A stretch of DNA of 14,260 nucleotides from Pseudomonadota bacterium. GTDB lineage: Bacteria > Pseudomonadota > Gammaproteobacteria > Steroidobacterales > Steroidobacteraceae. Below are positions 1-7,046 of this stretch, one piece after another. The notes below the pieces were generated by a model. It searched no databases and was not told the DNA's origin. It saw only the letters and a list, made by a program, of their open reading frames with translations. Position numbers and translations under genes: made by a program. Each line of letters opens with the position of its first letter. Within the stretch, counting starts at the first letter, position 1. The stretch lies in NCBI GenBank assembly GCA_021826035.1, contig JAKBBE010000063.1:1-14260 (forward strand), given 5' to 3'.

Positions 1-2
1 TC

Positions 3-2342
3 CTGCGCGCCGCGGCGCTGCAGCGCGCCGCCGGCAACCCCAGCGCGGTGGCGGCGCTTGCCCAGTTGGTACCGGCCTACACCGCGCAGCCGTTCGGCAA
101 CGACATGGCCGGTCAGACCCTGCAGGCAAAGCTGCGCGGACTGAGCTGCAACGACGTGCTCGTGCTCGTCAACGGCAAGCGCCGGCACACGACCGCCAAC
201 ATCGAGGTGGACAGCGGTCCTTACCAGGGCTGCGCGGGTACGGACCTGAACTTCATCCCCGTGGCGGCCATCTCGCGCATCGAGGTACTGACCCAGGGCG
301 CAGCCGCCCAGTACGGCAGCGGCGCCGTCGCCGGGGTCATCAACATCATCCTGAAAAAGAGCGCCTCGGGCGGGACGCTGAGCGGCACCTACGGCGGCTA
401 CATGGACGGCGGGGGTGTCACCGGGGATGTGTCAATGAACGCCGGCTTCGCGCCGCTTAAGCACAGCTACTTCAACGTCACCGCCGAGTTCCATCACCAC
501 GGCACCAGCAACCGCAGCGCGGTGGACGAGCGGGTGGTGAACCCGGCGAACCTCGCCAGCTACCCGAACTCGAACATGCCGCAGATCGCCGGCTACCCCT
601 ATCTCGGCGCCGAGGAGGGCGATGGACAGTACGACCTGAAGCTCTTCGAGTTCAATTCCGGCGTGCACTTCGCGGATGGCCTCACGTTCTACACGTTCGG
701 CACGTACGGACTGAAGCGCGCGGCATCCTTTCAGAAGTATCGCCTGCCGAGCAAGGTGTCCTTCACCGATCCGACCACGGGCGTGACGACCTACCCGTTC
801 CCGTTCGGCTTCCTGCCGCAGGAGGCGACCCGCGAGACCGATTTCTCCGCCACCGTGGGCCTGAAGGCCGTGTGGGCCGGCTGGCACTGGGATCTGAGCA
901 CCACCGACGGCCGCGATCACCTCGAGATCGACACGCTGAACTCGGCCAACGCCGGGGTCTATGCCGCCACCGGCCAGTCCACCCCGCTCAACTACTATGA
1001 CGGGTACCTGCAGGCGGCGCAGTGGACCTCGAACCTGGACGTGGACCGCGGCTTCGAGGTCGGTCTCGCCAGACCCTTGAACGTCGCGTGGGGCGTGCAG
1101 TATCGCCAGGACAGCTACTCGATCGGTGCCGGTATCCCGATCTCCTACCTCGACGGCGGCGCGCAGTCCTACCCCGGCTTCACCCCCACGGACGCCGGCA
1201 TCCATGACCGGCACGTGTCGGCCGCGTACGTCGACCTGGCAATCCGCCCCGTTGGCCGGCTGCACCTGGATGTGGCCGGCCGCTACGAGCATTACAGCGA
1301 CTTCGGCACCGCCACCGTCGGGAAATTCACCGGCCGCTACGAGCTCACCCCACGCCTCGCGGTGCGCGGCACGGTGAGCAGCGGGTTCCGGGCGCCAACC
1401 CTCGCCGAAGAGTATTACTCCTCGACGAACGTAACCCCGAGCAGCGCATTCGTGCAGCTGCCGCCAAACTCCCCGGGCGGGCGCCTGCTCGGGCTCGGCA
1501 ACGGCCTGACGCCCGAGCACTCCATCCAGTACAGCCTCGGGGTGGTCTGGCGACCGACTCCGGGAGTCATTGGCACTCTGGACCTGTACCGGATCAACAT
1601 CACCCACCGGATCGTCGCCACGGGCAACCTGTACGGCACACTGAACGGCGTGCCGCAGCCGTCGGCCGCCGCGATCGATGCGGCGATCAGCGCCAATGGC
1701 AACCAGCTCGACCCGAGCGTGCTCGCCACGGGCACCACCGGCGTCACCCTGTTCGCCAACGGGCTCGACACCGCCACCCAGGGCGCGGACCTGAGCTTCG
1801 TGCTGCCCGAGGACTACCACTTCGGGCACGTCGAATGGTCTCTCGGGGCGAACTACAATGAGACCACCGTCACCCGCGTGCCGCTCACTCCCGCCTCACT
1901 CGCTGGACTGACCCTCTATGACGCCACCGCGCTTTCTGACCTCAGCACCGCGAGCCCACGGTACGTCATCAATCTCGGCGGCCTGTGGACGGAGCGCCGC
2001 CTCTCGGTCGATCTGAAGGAGCAGATCTACGGCCCGAGCTCGGAATGGGAGAACGATGACGGCGACAACCCGGCCAACGTGCCGCTCTATTTCAAGTCCA
2101 CGATCAAGGTGACGCCGATTACGGATCTGGATCTGGGCTATCGCCTGCATCACCACATCACGGTCCACGTGGGCGCCGTCAACCTGTTCAACCGCTACCC
2201 GAACCGCTACAACGCCACCCTCCTCGCCCACTACAACACGTTCCGCTACGGCGACACCCTCGGGGTCTTCCAGTACCCCATGTTCTCCCCCTTCGGCATC
2301 AACGGCGGGTTCTACTACATGCGCGCCAGCGTTCGCTTCTGA
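3..2342 (+). CDS. TonB-dependent outer-membrane receptor (5' end outside window)
   Basis: The reading frame is open to the left edge, so the signal peptide, TonB box and start of the plug are missing; the GTG at 48 is internal. Seen: a plug domain with the family motif VLVLVNGKRRHTTA (about residues 37-50 counted from codon 48), followed by IEVLTQGAAAQYGSGAVAGV and INIILKK, the typical plug end. A long beta-barrel follows with the SGFRAPTLAEEY motif (near 446-457) and a final strand ending in Phe, the usual BAM-recognition residue. The family moves siderophores, vitamins or oligosaccharides across the outer membrane using TonB-ExbBD energy. The substrate cannot be read from sequence and no uptake genes are adjacent. 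The visible protein has only two cysteines, both in the plug. The family assignment is secure. Confidence 0.95.
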   Translation: MRAAALQRAAGNPSAVAALAQLVPAYTAQPFGNDMAGQTLQAKLRGLSCNDVLVLVNGKRRHTTANIEVDSGPYQGCAGTDLNFIPVAAISRIEVLTQGAAAQYGSGAVAGVINIILKKSASGGTLSGTYGGYMDGGGVTGDVSMNAGFAPLKHSYFNVTAEFHHHGTSNRSAVDERVVNPANLASYPNSNMPQIAGYPYLGAEEGDGQYDLKLFEFNSGVHFADGLTFYTFGTYGLKRAASFQKYRLPSKVSFTDPTTGVTTYPFPFGFLPQEATRETDFSATVGLKAVWAGWHWDLSTTDGRDHLEIDTLNSANAGVYAATGQSTPLNYYDGYLQAAQWTSNLDVDRGFEVGLARPLNVAWGVQYRQDSYSIGAGIPISYLDGGAQSYPGFTPTDAGIHDRHVSAAYVDLAIRPVGRLHLDVAGRYEHYSDFGTATVGKFTGRYELTPRLAVRGTVSSGFRAPTLAEEYYSSTNVTPSSAFVQLPPNSPGGRLLGLGNGLTPEHSIQYSLGVVWRPTPGVIGTLDLYRINITHRIVATGNLYGTLNGVPQPSAAAIDAAISANGNQLDPSVLATGTTGVTLFANGLDTATQGADLSFVLPEDYHFGHVEWSLGANYNETTVTRVPLTPASLAGLTLYDATALSDLSTASPRYVINLGGLWTERRLSVDLKEQIYGPSSEWENDDGDNPANVPLYFKSTIKVTPITDLDLGYRLHHHITVHVGAVNLFNRYPNRYNATLLAHYNTFRYGDTLGVFQYPMFSPFGINGGFYYMRASVRF

Positions 2343-2694
2343 GACACCCCGGTCCGCCGTGTCTGTACGCCCCGGAGGCCCGCGAGTCGCGGCGGCACAA
2401 GGCGACGATGCGCTCGAGCCCGCGCACCGCTTGAAATGGCCGCGGCACGAGGTTCCGCGTTGCGCCCTCAGCGAGGCACCGCATCATTTGCCGCCACGCC
2501 CAGATCCGCATCAAACCCGGACCTGCGTAGCGTGTAGGCCTCGAGTTCCCGTTCAAGGCGCATGCGCCGGGCCAACCGCCGCAGGCGGCGGCGACGAGTT
2601 CCGTGGACTCCTGGGCAGCTCAAGTCCAGGTTTGGTCGAGTCCATCCCTCGGCGGAGGAGCACGGCCAAAACTGGCTGATCAGAAATCAGCTCA
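2343..2694. other. Non-coding gap after the receptor gene
   Basis: I see no convincing gene here; the open frames on both strands lack family motifs and ribosome-binding sites. A weak hairpin follows the receptor stop (arms AGACAC 2342-2347 and GTGTCT 2359-2364, 11-nt loop), but no T-run follows, so it is a poor terminator candidate. There is also a 12-bp perfect palindrome, GGCGCATGCGCC, at 2557-2568, and a small GC hairpin at 2576-2588. Near the toxin-antitoxin end the hairpin GCTGAT-cagaa-ATCAGC (2675-2691) marks the switch to lower GC. Confidence 0.5.
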
Positions 2695-2734
2695 TGTAAG
2701 CTACTACTTGACACAAGTCCGCCATCCGCTTACA
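2695..2734. promoter_or_regulatory. Inverted repeat, candidate HigA operator
   Basis: A perfect 7-bp inverted repeat, TGTAAGC (2695-2701) and GCTTACA (2728-2734), brackets the -35 box and overlaps the -10 box of the higBA promoter. The centres are 33 bp apart, about three helical turns. HigA-type antitoxins repress their own operon by binding such repeats, so autoregulation is the likely role. Binding itself is inferred. Confidence 0.5.
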
Positions 2735-2736
2735 CT
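2708..2736 (+). promoter_or_regulatory. Sigma70-type promoter of higBA
   Basis: A consensus -35 hexamer TTGACA (2708-2713), a 17-bp spacer and a -10-like TACACT (2731-2736) form the best promoter in the window. The -10 box ends only six bases before the GTG start codon at 2743. Transcription would therefore start at or beside the start codon, giving a leaderless or near-leaderless toxin mRNA. No Shine-Dalgarno sequence precedes the GTG, which fits. Confidence 0.7.
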
Positions 2737-2742
2737 ACCTCC

Positions 2743-3018
2743 GTGCTGAAGAGCTTCAGGAACAAGGCACTTGCGGAACTGTGGTCCAGTGGATCATGCC
2801 GGAAAATTGACGGCAGGTTGCACGCGCGCATCTTGCGCAGGCTGGACAGATTGGATGCCGCCACAGCGGTGAAGCAGATGGATGTGCCAGGCTTTGATTT
2901 CCACCCCCTGCATGGCATGCCCCAGCGTTACTCTGTGCACGTCAATGGACCCTGGTGTCTGACGTTCGAGTTTGAAGGCGGGGACGCGCTGCGCGTGGAC
3001 CTGGAGCAATACCATTAG
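2743..3018 (+). CDS. higB: HigB-type toxin of the RelE/ParE superfamily
   Basis: This 91-residue protein has the length and pattern of HigB/plasmid-maintenance killer toxins. It begins MLKSFRNKALAELW, continues with LRRLDRLDAA and a DVPGFDFHPLHG block, then SVHVNGPWCLTFEFEG, and ends RVDLEQYH, the typical HigB tail. HigB toxins are ribosome-dependent mRNA endonucleases neutralised by HigA. The GTG start is chosen because it begins the conserved N-terminus and sits just after the -10 box. Toxin-first order and the following higA are diagnostic of higBA. The region is clearly lower in GC than its neighbours, which suggests acquisition by transfer. Nothing looks broken, so the pair is probably functional. 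Confidence 0.92.
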   Translation: MLKSFRNKALAELWSSGSCRKIDGRLHARILRRLDRLDAATAVKQMDVPGFDFHPLHGMPQRYSVHVNGPWCLTFEFEGGDALRVDLEQYH

Positions 3019-3031
3019 CTGGAGAACTGCT

Positions 3032-3340
3032 ATGGCCGAAATCATTGCAAAACGGAATCCAAAGCGCTGTCCTACCCATCCGGGTGCGCTGCTGCGCGAA
3101 GACATCCTGCCGGCGCTGAAGCTGCCCAAGACGGCGATCGCGGATGCGCTCGGCATCTCCCGGCAGCACCTGTATGACATCCTGCGCGAGCGCAAGCCGG
3201 TCTCTGCCGAGGTTGCAGTCCGCCTCGGCGCGGCCTTCGGGGATGGCCCTGACGTGTGGCTGCGCATGCAGGCTGCCTACGACGCGTGGCACGCCTCGCT
3301 CAAGGTCGACGTCAGCAAAGTTCCGCGCCTCGCAGCGTAG
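3032..3340 (+). CDS. higA: HigA-type antitoxin with HTH_XRE domain
   Basis: The 102-residue product carries PTHPGALLREDILPALKL near residues 14-31, the classic HigA opening. A Cro/C1-type helix-turn-helix follows at about 32-52 (key run IADALGISRQHLYDI), then AVRLGAAFGDGPDVWLRMQ, all typical of the VapI/HigA family. It should bind and neutralise HigB and repress the shared promoter. The ATG at 3032 is preferred over an in-frame ATG at 2972 inside higB: GGAGA at 3021-3025 lies six bases upstream, and the family's N-terminus starts here. The gene starts 13 bases after the higB stop, so the two are co-transcribed. Confidence 0.93.
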   Translation: MAEIIAKRNPKRCPTHPGALLREDILPALKLPKTAIADALGISRQHLYDILRERKPVSAEVAVRLGAAFGDGPDVWLRMQAAYDAWHASLKVDVSKVPRLAA

Positions 3341-3832
3341 CCACATCAACCCCGGGGCCCGAGCCCGTCTCGCGACGATCAGCGTGCTACCCGCGGTCGC
3401 TGCTTTCGGGCGATGTCTCACGTTGTTCATCGCGTGCGCCGCGAATCGGCGCTCTCCCTCGTGCGCCGCCCGGACGGGCGGCGCATCTTGACACCTTCAC
3501 ATGCCAGGACCGCATTGCGAAAAGAGCCGCGATGCAACGTCACCGGAGCATCGGAAACGCTGACCACGATTGATGTTGCGCTGAGCCGTGCGTCAGATCT
3601 TGTGACCAAGGCGGACTGATCCTGCCGAGCACACCCGGGTTCATTTTGCCGAGCGCCGCAGCAGGCACTGATCCATGCAGCTGCGGCACCGCTTCGCAGA
3701 TGACGCAATCCAGTCGGGCCCGCTGGCCAGCTCTCCCGTCCTCCTCTCCTGGCAGGGCTTTACGATTGCTGCGCCCGATCGCGCCACCTGCCCATCACTG
3801 TGACCACGTGCCGCGCACCCAGGCGCTTCGCG
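3341..3832. other. Non-coding gap between higBA and the kinase gene
   Basis: I recognise no gene in these 492 bases. Two short direct repeats are interleaved: ACTGATCC at 3615-3622 and 3667-3674, and TGCCGAGC at 3623-3630 and 3647-3654. They could be the worn end of a mobile element, but I cannot assign a family and see no transposase fragment. No clear terminator is visible for either flanking gene. Confidence 0.4.
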
Positions 3833-5986
3833 CTAGTCCGATCCCATCCGCTGCGCAACGGCACGCACTGACACAGGAGTTCGCTTGTACAACACCTGGT
3901 CCACTCTGCCGAGCCCGGTGGCCGCCTCGATGCCCTGCGGCCGGAACACCAGTGCCTGCAGGAAATCCGCCTGCGCGTGGTACCAATGCCCGCCGGCAAT
4001 GGCCGCCAGCCCCGCGCGGACCGCCTTGCGGTAACCCACGCTGCGGAAACTGCGCCGCGCGCGCGTCAGGGCAGCCCTGGCCGGCGAATCGTGCGGCGCA
4101 CGGGCGACCACTCGGTTGAAATAGTGCGCGGCGCGCGAATAATCGCCGGCCTGCTCCGCCCGGCGGCCCTGACTCAGCAGCGGTAGCACAGCGCTCGGCG
4201 CGTGAGCCCCTCCCCGGCTCGCCGGCGACTTCCGACCGCCACCATCGATCCGCATTGCCAACGCGAACGCCCGCGCCGCCGTGCGCTGCCGTCCCGCGGC
4301 GAGTGCCGCCTCTCCGGCTGTGACCTGCGCCGTCACGGCACGCGGTGCCTGCTTGCGCATACGCTTAAGCAGAGCCGCGGCGGCGAGCCAGTGCCGGCGT
4401 GCGGCCACGGACCGGCGCGTCTGCTCTGCCGTGCGTGCCTCGAGAACCTGCTGCTTCGCTGCCGCAAAATCGCCCGCGTCCCAGGTTGCAGCGCCGCGTG
4501 CCGCCAGATTGCTCAGCCGCCTTTCGATCCGCACACCGCGCACCGTCGGGGAGCCCGAGCTCGGCGCACCCGGTGAACCCAGTGAACCCGACGAACTCGG
4601 CGCGCTCGAAGAGTCCGGCAGAGTCGCCGGACTCGGCGGGCTCGGGGGCACTGTCGGACCGACCTCGCCAGCCGGCGCACTGCCGTCGCTCGGACGGCCC
4701 TGCAACTGCGCCACGACCGTGGACAATGCCTTCGGGAGATTGTCACCGGACAACGGGCCACTCCCCCACAGCGTCACGGCCGCACCGCCCACCGCGCAGA
4801 TCAGTCCGAACGTCAGGAAACGTCCGCGATGCCGCCGTGGCCTTCGAGCGCTGTACCGTCCGGGTCGCTCCCACGGCTCCGACAGGGGCATTGCGCGCAG
4901 TGCGGGCACCTCATCCAGGTACGGATTACTCGACATTGCGATCTGCGGCGGCTCGCGCACGACGTTGCTCACCTCCGGTTGCGGCTCGGCTGCGGCGCCT
5001 TGCGGCGCGACCTCCGCTCGCGCAGGCGCAGCGATTGCCACGCTCTCGGCCGCCGCCGCCACCGCATCCAGCGGGTCCGGCGGCGCCAATGGCCTGCGGT
5101 CATCGGCGCGCGCAGACTCCGTCGGTGCGGCGGAAAGATCAGCGAGCTCGGTCAGGTCGAGCGCCAGCGTCGCGTTCAGCGTCAGCTCGAGCGCCTCGGC
5201 CACCTCGTGCATGCTGCCGGGCCGCTCATCGACACGCTTGGCCAGCATCTGCATGACCAGCTCGATCAATTGAACCGGGGCCCGGCGGGCCGGAACGAGT
5301 TGCGGCACGGTGCCGCTTTGGATCTGACCGGCATCGAAATTGGGAAAGTACGGTTGATGTCCCGCGAGCAACTCGTAGGCGAGCGCCCCGAAGCCGTAGA
5401 TGTCATCGGCCGGATTGGGAGGCTCGCCGCGCAGCTGCTCCGGACTCGCCGTGAACGGCGAGCCACCGCACGCCCGCGCGACGTCCTGTTCCGCACCTGA
5501 GCCGCGCAGCACGGCGGCGACTCCGAAGTCAGCGAGTTTAATCTGCCCGGAGCTGTCGAGCAGCACGTTGCTCGCCTTGAGATCCCGGTGCACCACGCCC
5601 CGCGAGTGTGCATAGCCAAGCGCAGCGGCGACCTCGAGGAGCACCGGAACGATCTGCAGATACCCCATGCCGCGCAGCGCGGTGAGATTGCCGCCATCGG
5701 CCAGCTCCATCGGCAACACCAGACAATCCTCGATCCGCTCCGGAGGCAGGACCCGCAAAATCCCTTTGTGCCTCAGCAGGGCCAACATCCCGTACTCTCG
5801 CTCCAGTGCCGCCCACGCCTTCGCGGAGTCCGCCGCGTTCGCATCGATAATCTTCAGCGCAAGATCGACGTCGGCCGTCTCATCGCGGACCCGCCACACC
5901 TCGCCCTGACCGCCCGCGCCGAGCCGGTCAATCAGCGTGAAGCGACCGAGCCTTCGCATCTGAACCGCTGCTTGAACCTGCGACAT
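3833..5986 (-). CDS. Hanks-type Ser/Thr protein kinase with membrane segment and TPR-like C-terminus
   Basis: The 717-residue protein has a complete kinase domain at about 15-270: glycine loop GAGGQGEVW (23-31), ATP-anchoring Lys45 in ALKII, catalytic HRDLKASN (133-140), DFG (153-155), SPE in place of APE (181-183), DIYGFG (195-200) and Arg255. All catalytic residues are present, so it should be active. A Pro/Ala-rich linker runs to a basic stretch (RRPRRHRGR) and one membrane helix at about 390-408. A Pro/Ser-rich spacer (430-480) and alpha-helical, TPR-like repeats (about 490-700) follow. Basic residues before the helix put the kinase in the cytoplasm and the repeats in the periplasm. There are no PASTA domains. 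The start is supported by AGGAGGA (complement of 5991-5997), four bases before ATG. Partners and substrates are unknown; a phosphatase or FHA protein is not in the window. Confidence 0.93.
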   Translation of the reverse strand: MSQVQAAVQMRRLGRFTLIDRLGAGGQGEVWRVRDETADVDLALKIIDANAADSAKAWAALEREYGMLALLRHKGILRVLPPERIEDCLVLPMELADGGNLTALRGMGYLQIVPVLLEVAAALGYAHSRGVVHRDLKASNVLLDSSGQIKLADFGVAAVLRGSGAEQDVARACGGSPFTASPEQLRGEPPNPADDIYGFGALAYELLAGHQPYFPNFDAGQIQSGTVPQLVPARRAPVQLIELVMQMLAKRVDERPGSMHEVAEALELTLNATLALDLTELADLSAAPTESARADDRRPLAPPDPLDAVAAAAESVAIAAPARAEVAPQGAAAEPQPEVSNVVREPPQIAMSSNPYLDEVPALRAMPLSEPWERPGRYSARRPRRHRGRFLTFGLICAVGGAAVTLWGSGPLSGDNLPKALSTVVAQLQGRPSDGSAPAGEVGPTVPPSPPSPATLPDSSSAPSSSGSLGSPGAPSSGSPTVRGVRIERRLSNLAARGAATWDAGDFAAAKQQVLEARTAEQTRRSVAARRHWLAAAALLKRMRKQAPRAVTAQVTAGEAALAAGRQRTAARAFALAMRIDGGGRKSPASRGGAHAPSAVLPLLSQGRRAEQAGDYSRAAHYFNRVVARAPHDSPARAALTRARRSFRSVGYRKAVRAGLAAIAGGHWYHAQADFLQALVFRPQGIEAATGLGRVDQVLYKRTPVSVRAVAQRMGSD

Positions 5987-6016
5987 GATCTCCTCCTGTT
6001 AAGTCGCCCGGCGTCT

Positions 6017-6056
6017 CAACTCGAGTTACCTCACGAGTTGCATCACGAGTTGATGC
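6017..6056. repeat. Three tandem 12-bp repeats (CGAGTT-N6) upstream of the kinase
   Basis: CGAGTT occurs at 6022-6027, 6034-6039 and 6046-6051, exactly 12 bp apart. The last two copies share ten bases, TCACGAGTTG. The first copy is embedded in the perfect palindrome AACTCGAGTT (6018-6027), and the third lies within the dyad GCATCA-N5-TGATGC (6040-6056). The block sits 36-65 bases upstream of the kinase start codon, before its Shine-Dalgarno sequence. This fits cooperative binding of a regulator at promoter or leader level; the binding protein is unknown. Confidence 0.55.
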
Positions 6057-6107
6057 GGACTTCAGGGCCGACCGTAGCACCGATCCCGGCTCGAGCGCGA
6101 ATGTCGC

Positions 6108-6119
6108 TGTTCATGAACA
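6108..6119. promoter_or_regulatory. 12-bp perfect palindrome, possible operator
   Basis: TGTTCATGAACA reads identically on both strands and lies about 120 bases upstream of the kinase start, in an AT-richer patch. It could be a binding site for a dimeric regulator. One short palindrome in a long gap is weak evidence. Confidence 0.25.
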
Positions 6120-6189
6120 TAATCCAATCCGCGACAAACCGCGCGAAGCTGAACGGCAGCCAAACAGCGTGGGTTGGAGCAGCGCTCGA

Positions 6190-6378
6190 TCACTCGAGAA
6201 GCCCGGATCGCGAATTCGAGACGTTGAGGATCAGCTGCACCGTGTTCCCGCTGACCCACGTGACGACTGGAGTCTGCCGCTCGGATCGCTCGAGCGCCGT
6301 GCTCGCGATGCTCTGCCGTGGCTCGCGCAATCTTGAGGCGGCATCCGTGACGACGCATTGCACATCCACATCAGCCAC
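6190..6378 (-). CDS. Possible small hypothetical protein (weak)
   Basis: A minus-strand frame from a GTG at 6378 to the TGA at 6190-6192 would encode about 62 residues beginning MADVDVQCVVTDAASRL and ending with a hydrophobic strand-like run, QLILNVSNS. By my hand count, roughly four-fifths of third positions but about half of second positions are G or C, a coding-like pattern for this genome. I recognise no family and see no Shine-Dalgarno sequence; the frame stays open upstream to 6582. It may be a real short gene, a gene remnant or chance. Confidence 0.15.
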   Translation of the reverse strand: MADVDVQCVVTDAASRLREPRQSIASTALERSERQTPVVTWVSGNTVQLILNVSNSRSGLLE

Positions 6379-6598
6379 ATGATCGTCACAGGGTGATGAC
6401 CCGGTCAGGATGCCGCGCTCCTTCAAGCTCACCATCGATGTCACCCGGGACCACGCGGCAGCGAAGTGGGCAAGACGCGCCGGTGCGCCGTCCGCGCGAG
6501 TGGGCGTGCGCCGCTGCACGACGGCTCGATCACCCCCTGAGAGCGGCCGCAGAGCGAACCCCGACAATCGGACTGCGAGCACGCGCGCATTGCATCCG

Positions 6599-6635
6599 AC
6601 TAATATTTTAGTTGCCTTTTGACTAAATCTTTAGT
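6599..6635. promoter_or_regulatory. Twin dyads ACTAA-N4-TTAGT, candidate BlaI-family operators
   Basis: Two copies of the same dyad are visible: ACTAA-tatt-TTAGT at 6599-6612 and ACTAA-atct-TTAGT at 6622-6635. Their centres are 23 bp apart, about two helical turns, so both lie on the same DNA face. The second ends 15 bases before the start of the BlaI-family gene. BlaI/MecI repressors are winged-helix dimers that bind paired AT-rich dyads in their own promoters, so autorepression is the obvious reading. Confidence 0.75.
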
Positions 6636-6641
6636 TATGGT
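6612..6641 (+). promoter_or_regulatory. Possible promoter of the BlaI-family operon
   Basis: The best match I find is TTGCCT (6612-6617), an 18-bp spacer and TATGGT (6636-6641); each hexamer matches four of six consensus bases. The second dyad would fall within the spacer, so repressor binding would block polymerase. The match is modest and the transcript start is uncertain. Confidence 0.3.
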
Positions 6642-6650
6642 GACGGGGAC

Positions 6651-7046
6651 ATGAAGCCACGGATCCGAAAGGCTGGGCCTCGCCGGACACTCACCGCCGT
6701 CGAGTTGGAGATGATGAACATCATCTGGCGATTGGGTGCCTGCACGGTCACGCAGGTGAAGGAAGCGCTCGCGCCCGGACGCAAGCTCGCCTACACCAGC
6801 GTCTCGACCATCATCCGCATTCTCGAGCAGAAGGGAGTCGTAACCAGCGCGAAGGCCGGGCGCGGTCACCTCTACTCGGCCGCGATGTCCAAACAGGCGT
6901 TTCAGGCCCTGAGTCTGGCTCACCTCGTCGAGAGCGTCTTTGACCGGACCCCGAGCCTCCTGGTGCAGCGACTACTCGACAGCGACAGCCTGAGCGAACA
7001 GGAGCTCGACCACATTCGCGCGCTGCTGCGCGCTCAGGACCGATGA
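6651..7046 (+). CDS. BlaI/MecI/CopY-family transcriptional repressor
   Basis: The 131-residue protein has the family length and layout. It starts the domain with LTAVELEMMNIIWRLG (about 14-29). A winged helix-turn-helix follows, with TVTQVKEAL and LAYTSVSTIIRILEQKG, the conserved recognition region (about 46-62). A C-terminal dimerisation segment carries LLDSDSLSEQELDHIRALL. BlaI and MecI repress resistance and sensor genes until the partner membrane protease triggers their cleavage. Start: ATG at 6651 with GGTGA (6639-6643) seven bases upstream. The stop codon directly abuts the ATG of the M56 gene (TGAATG), so the two are translationally coupled. I give no symbol because no beta-lactamase is present and the regulated genes are unknown. 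Confidence 0.93.
   Translation: MKPRIRKAGPRRTLTAVELEMMNIIWRLGACTVTQVKEALAPGRKLAYTSVSTIIRILEQKGVVTSAKAGRGHLYSAAMSKQAFQALSLAHLVESVFDRTPSLLVQRLLDSDSLSEQELDHIRALLRAQDR

Larger units (their letters stand above)
5987..6598. other. Long divergent intergenic region between the kinase and the BlaI-family operon
   Basis: With the operator segment up to 6650, this gap is 664 bases between divergent genes, long for such a compact genome. The kinase side holds the iterated 12-bp repeat and a 12-bp palindrome. The BlaI-operon side turns AT-rich from about 6597. The middle may contain a small minus-strand open frame (6190-6378), listed separately at low confidence. I could not identify a convincing kinase promoter. 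Confidence 0.5.

Noticed and set aside
2359..2679. A 106-codon plus-strand frame after the receptor gene
   Set aside because: It has no ribosome-binding site, no family motif, low-complexity Arg/Pro-rich content and runs into the higBA regulatory region.
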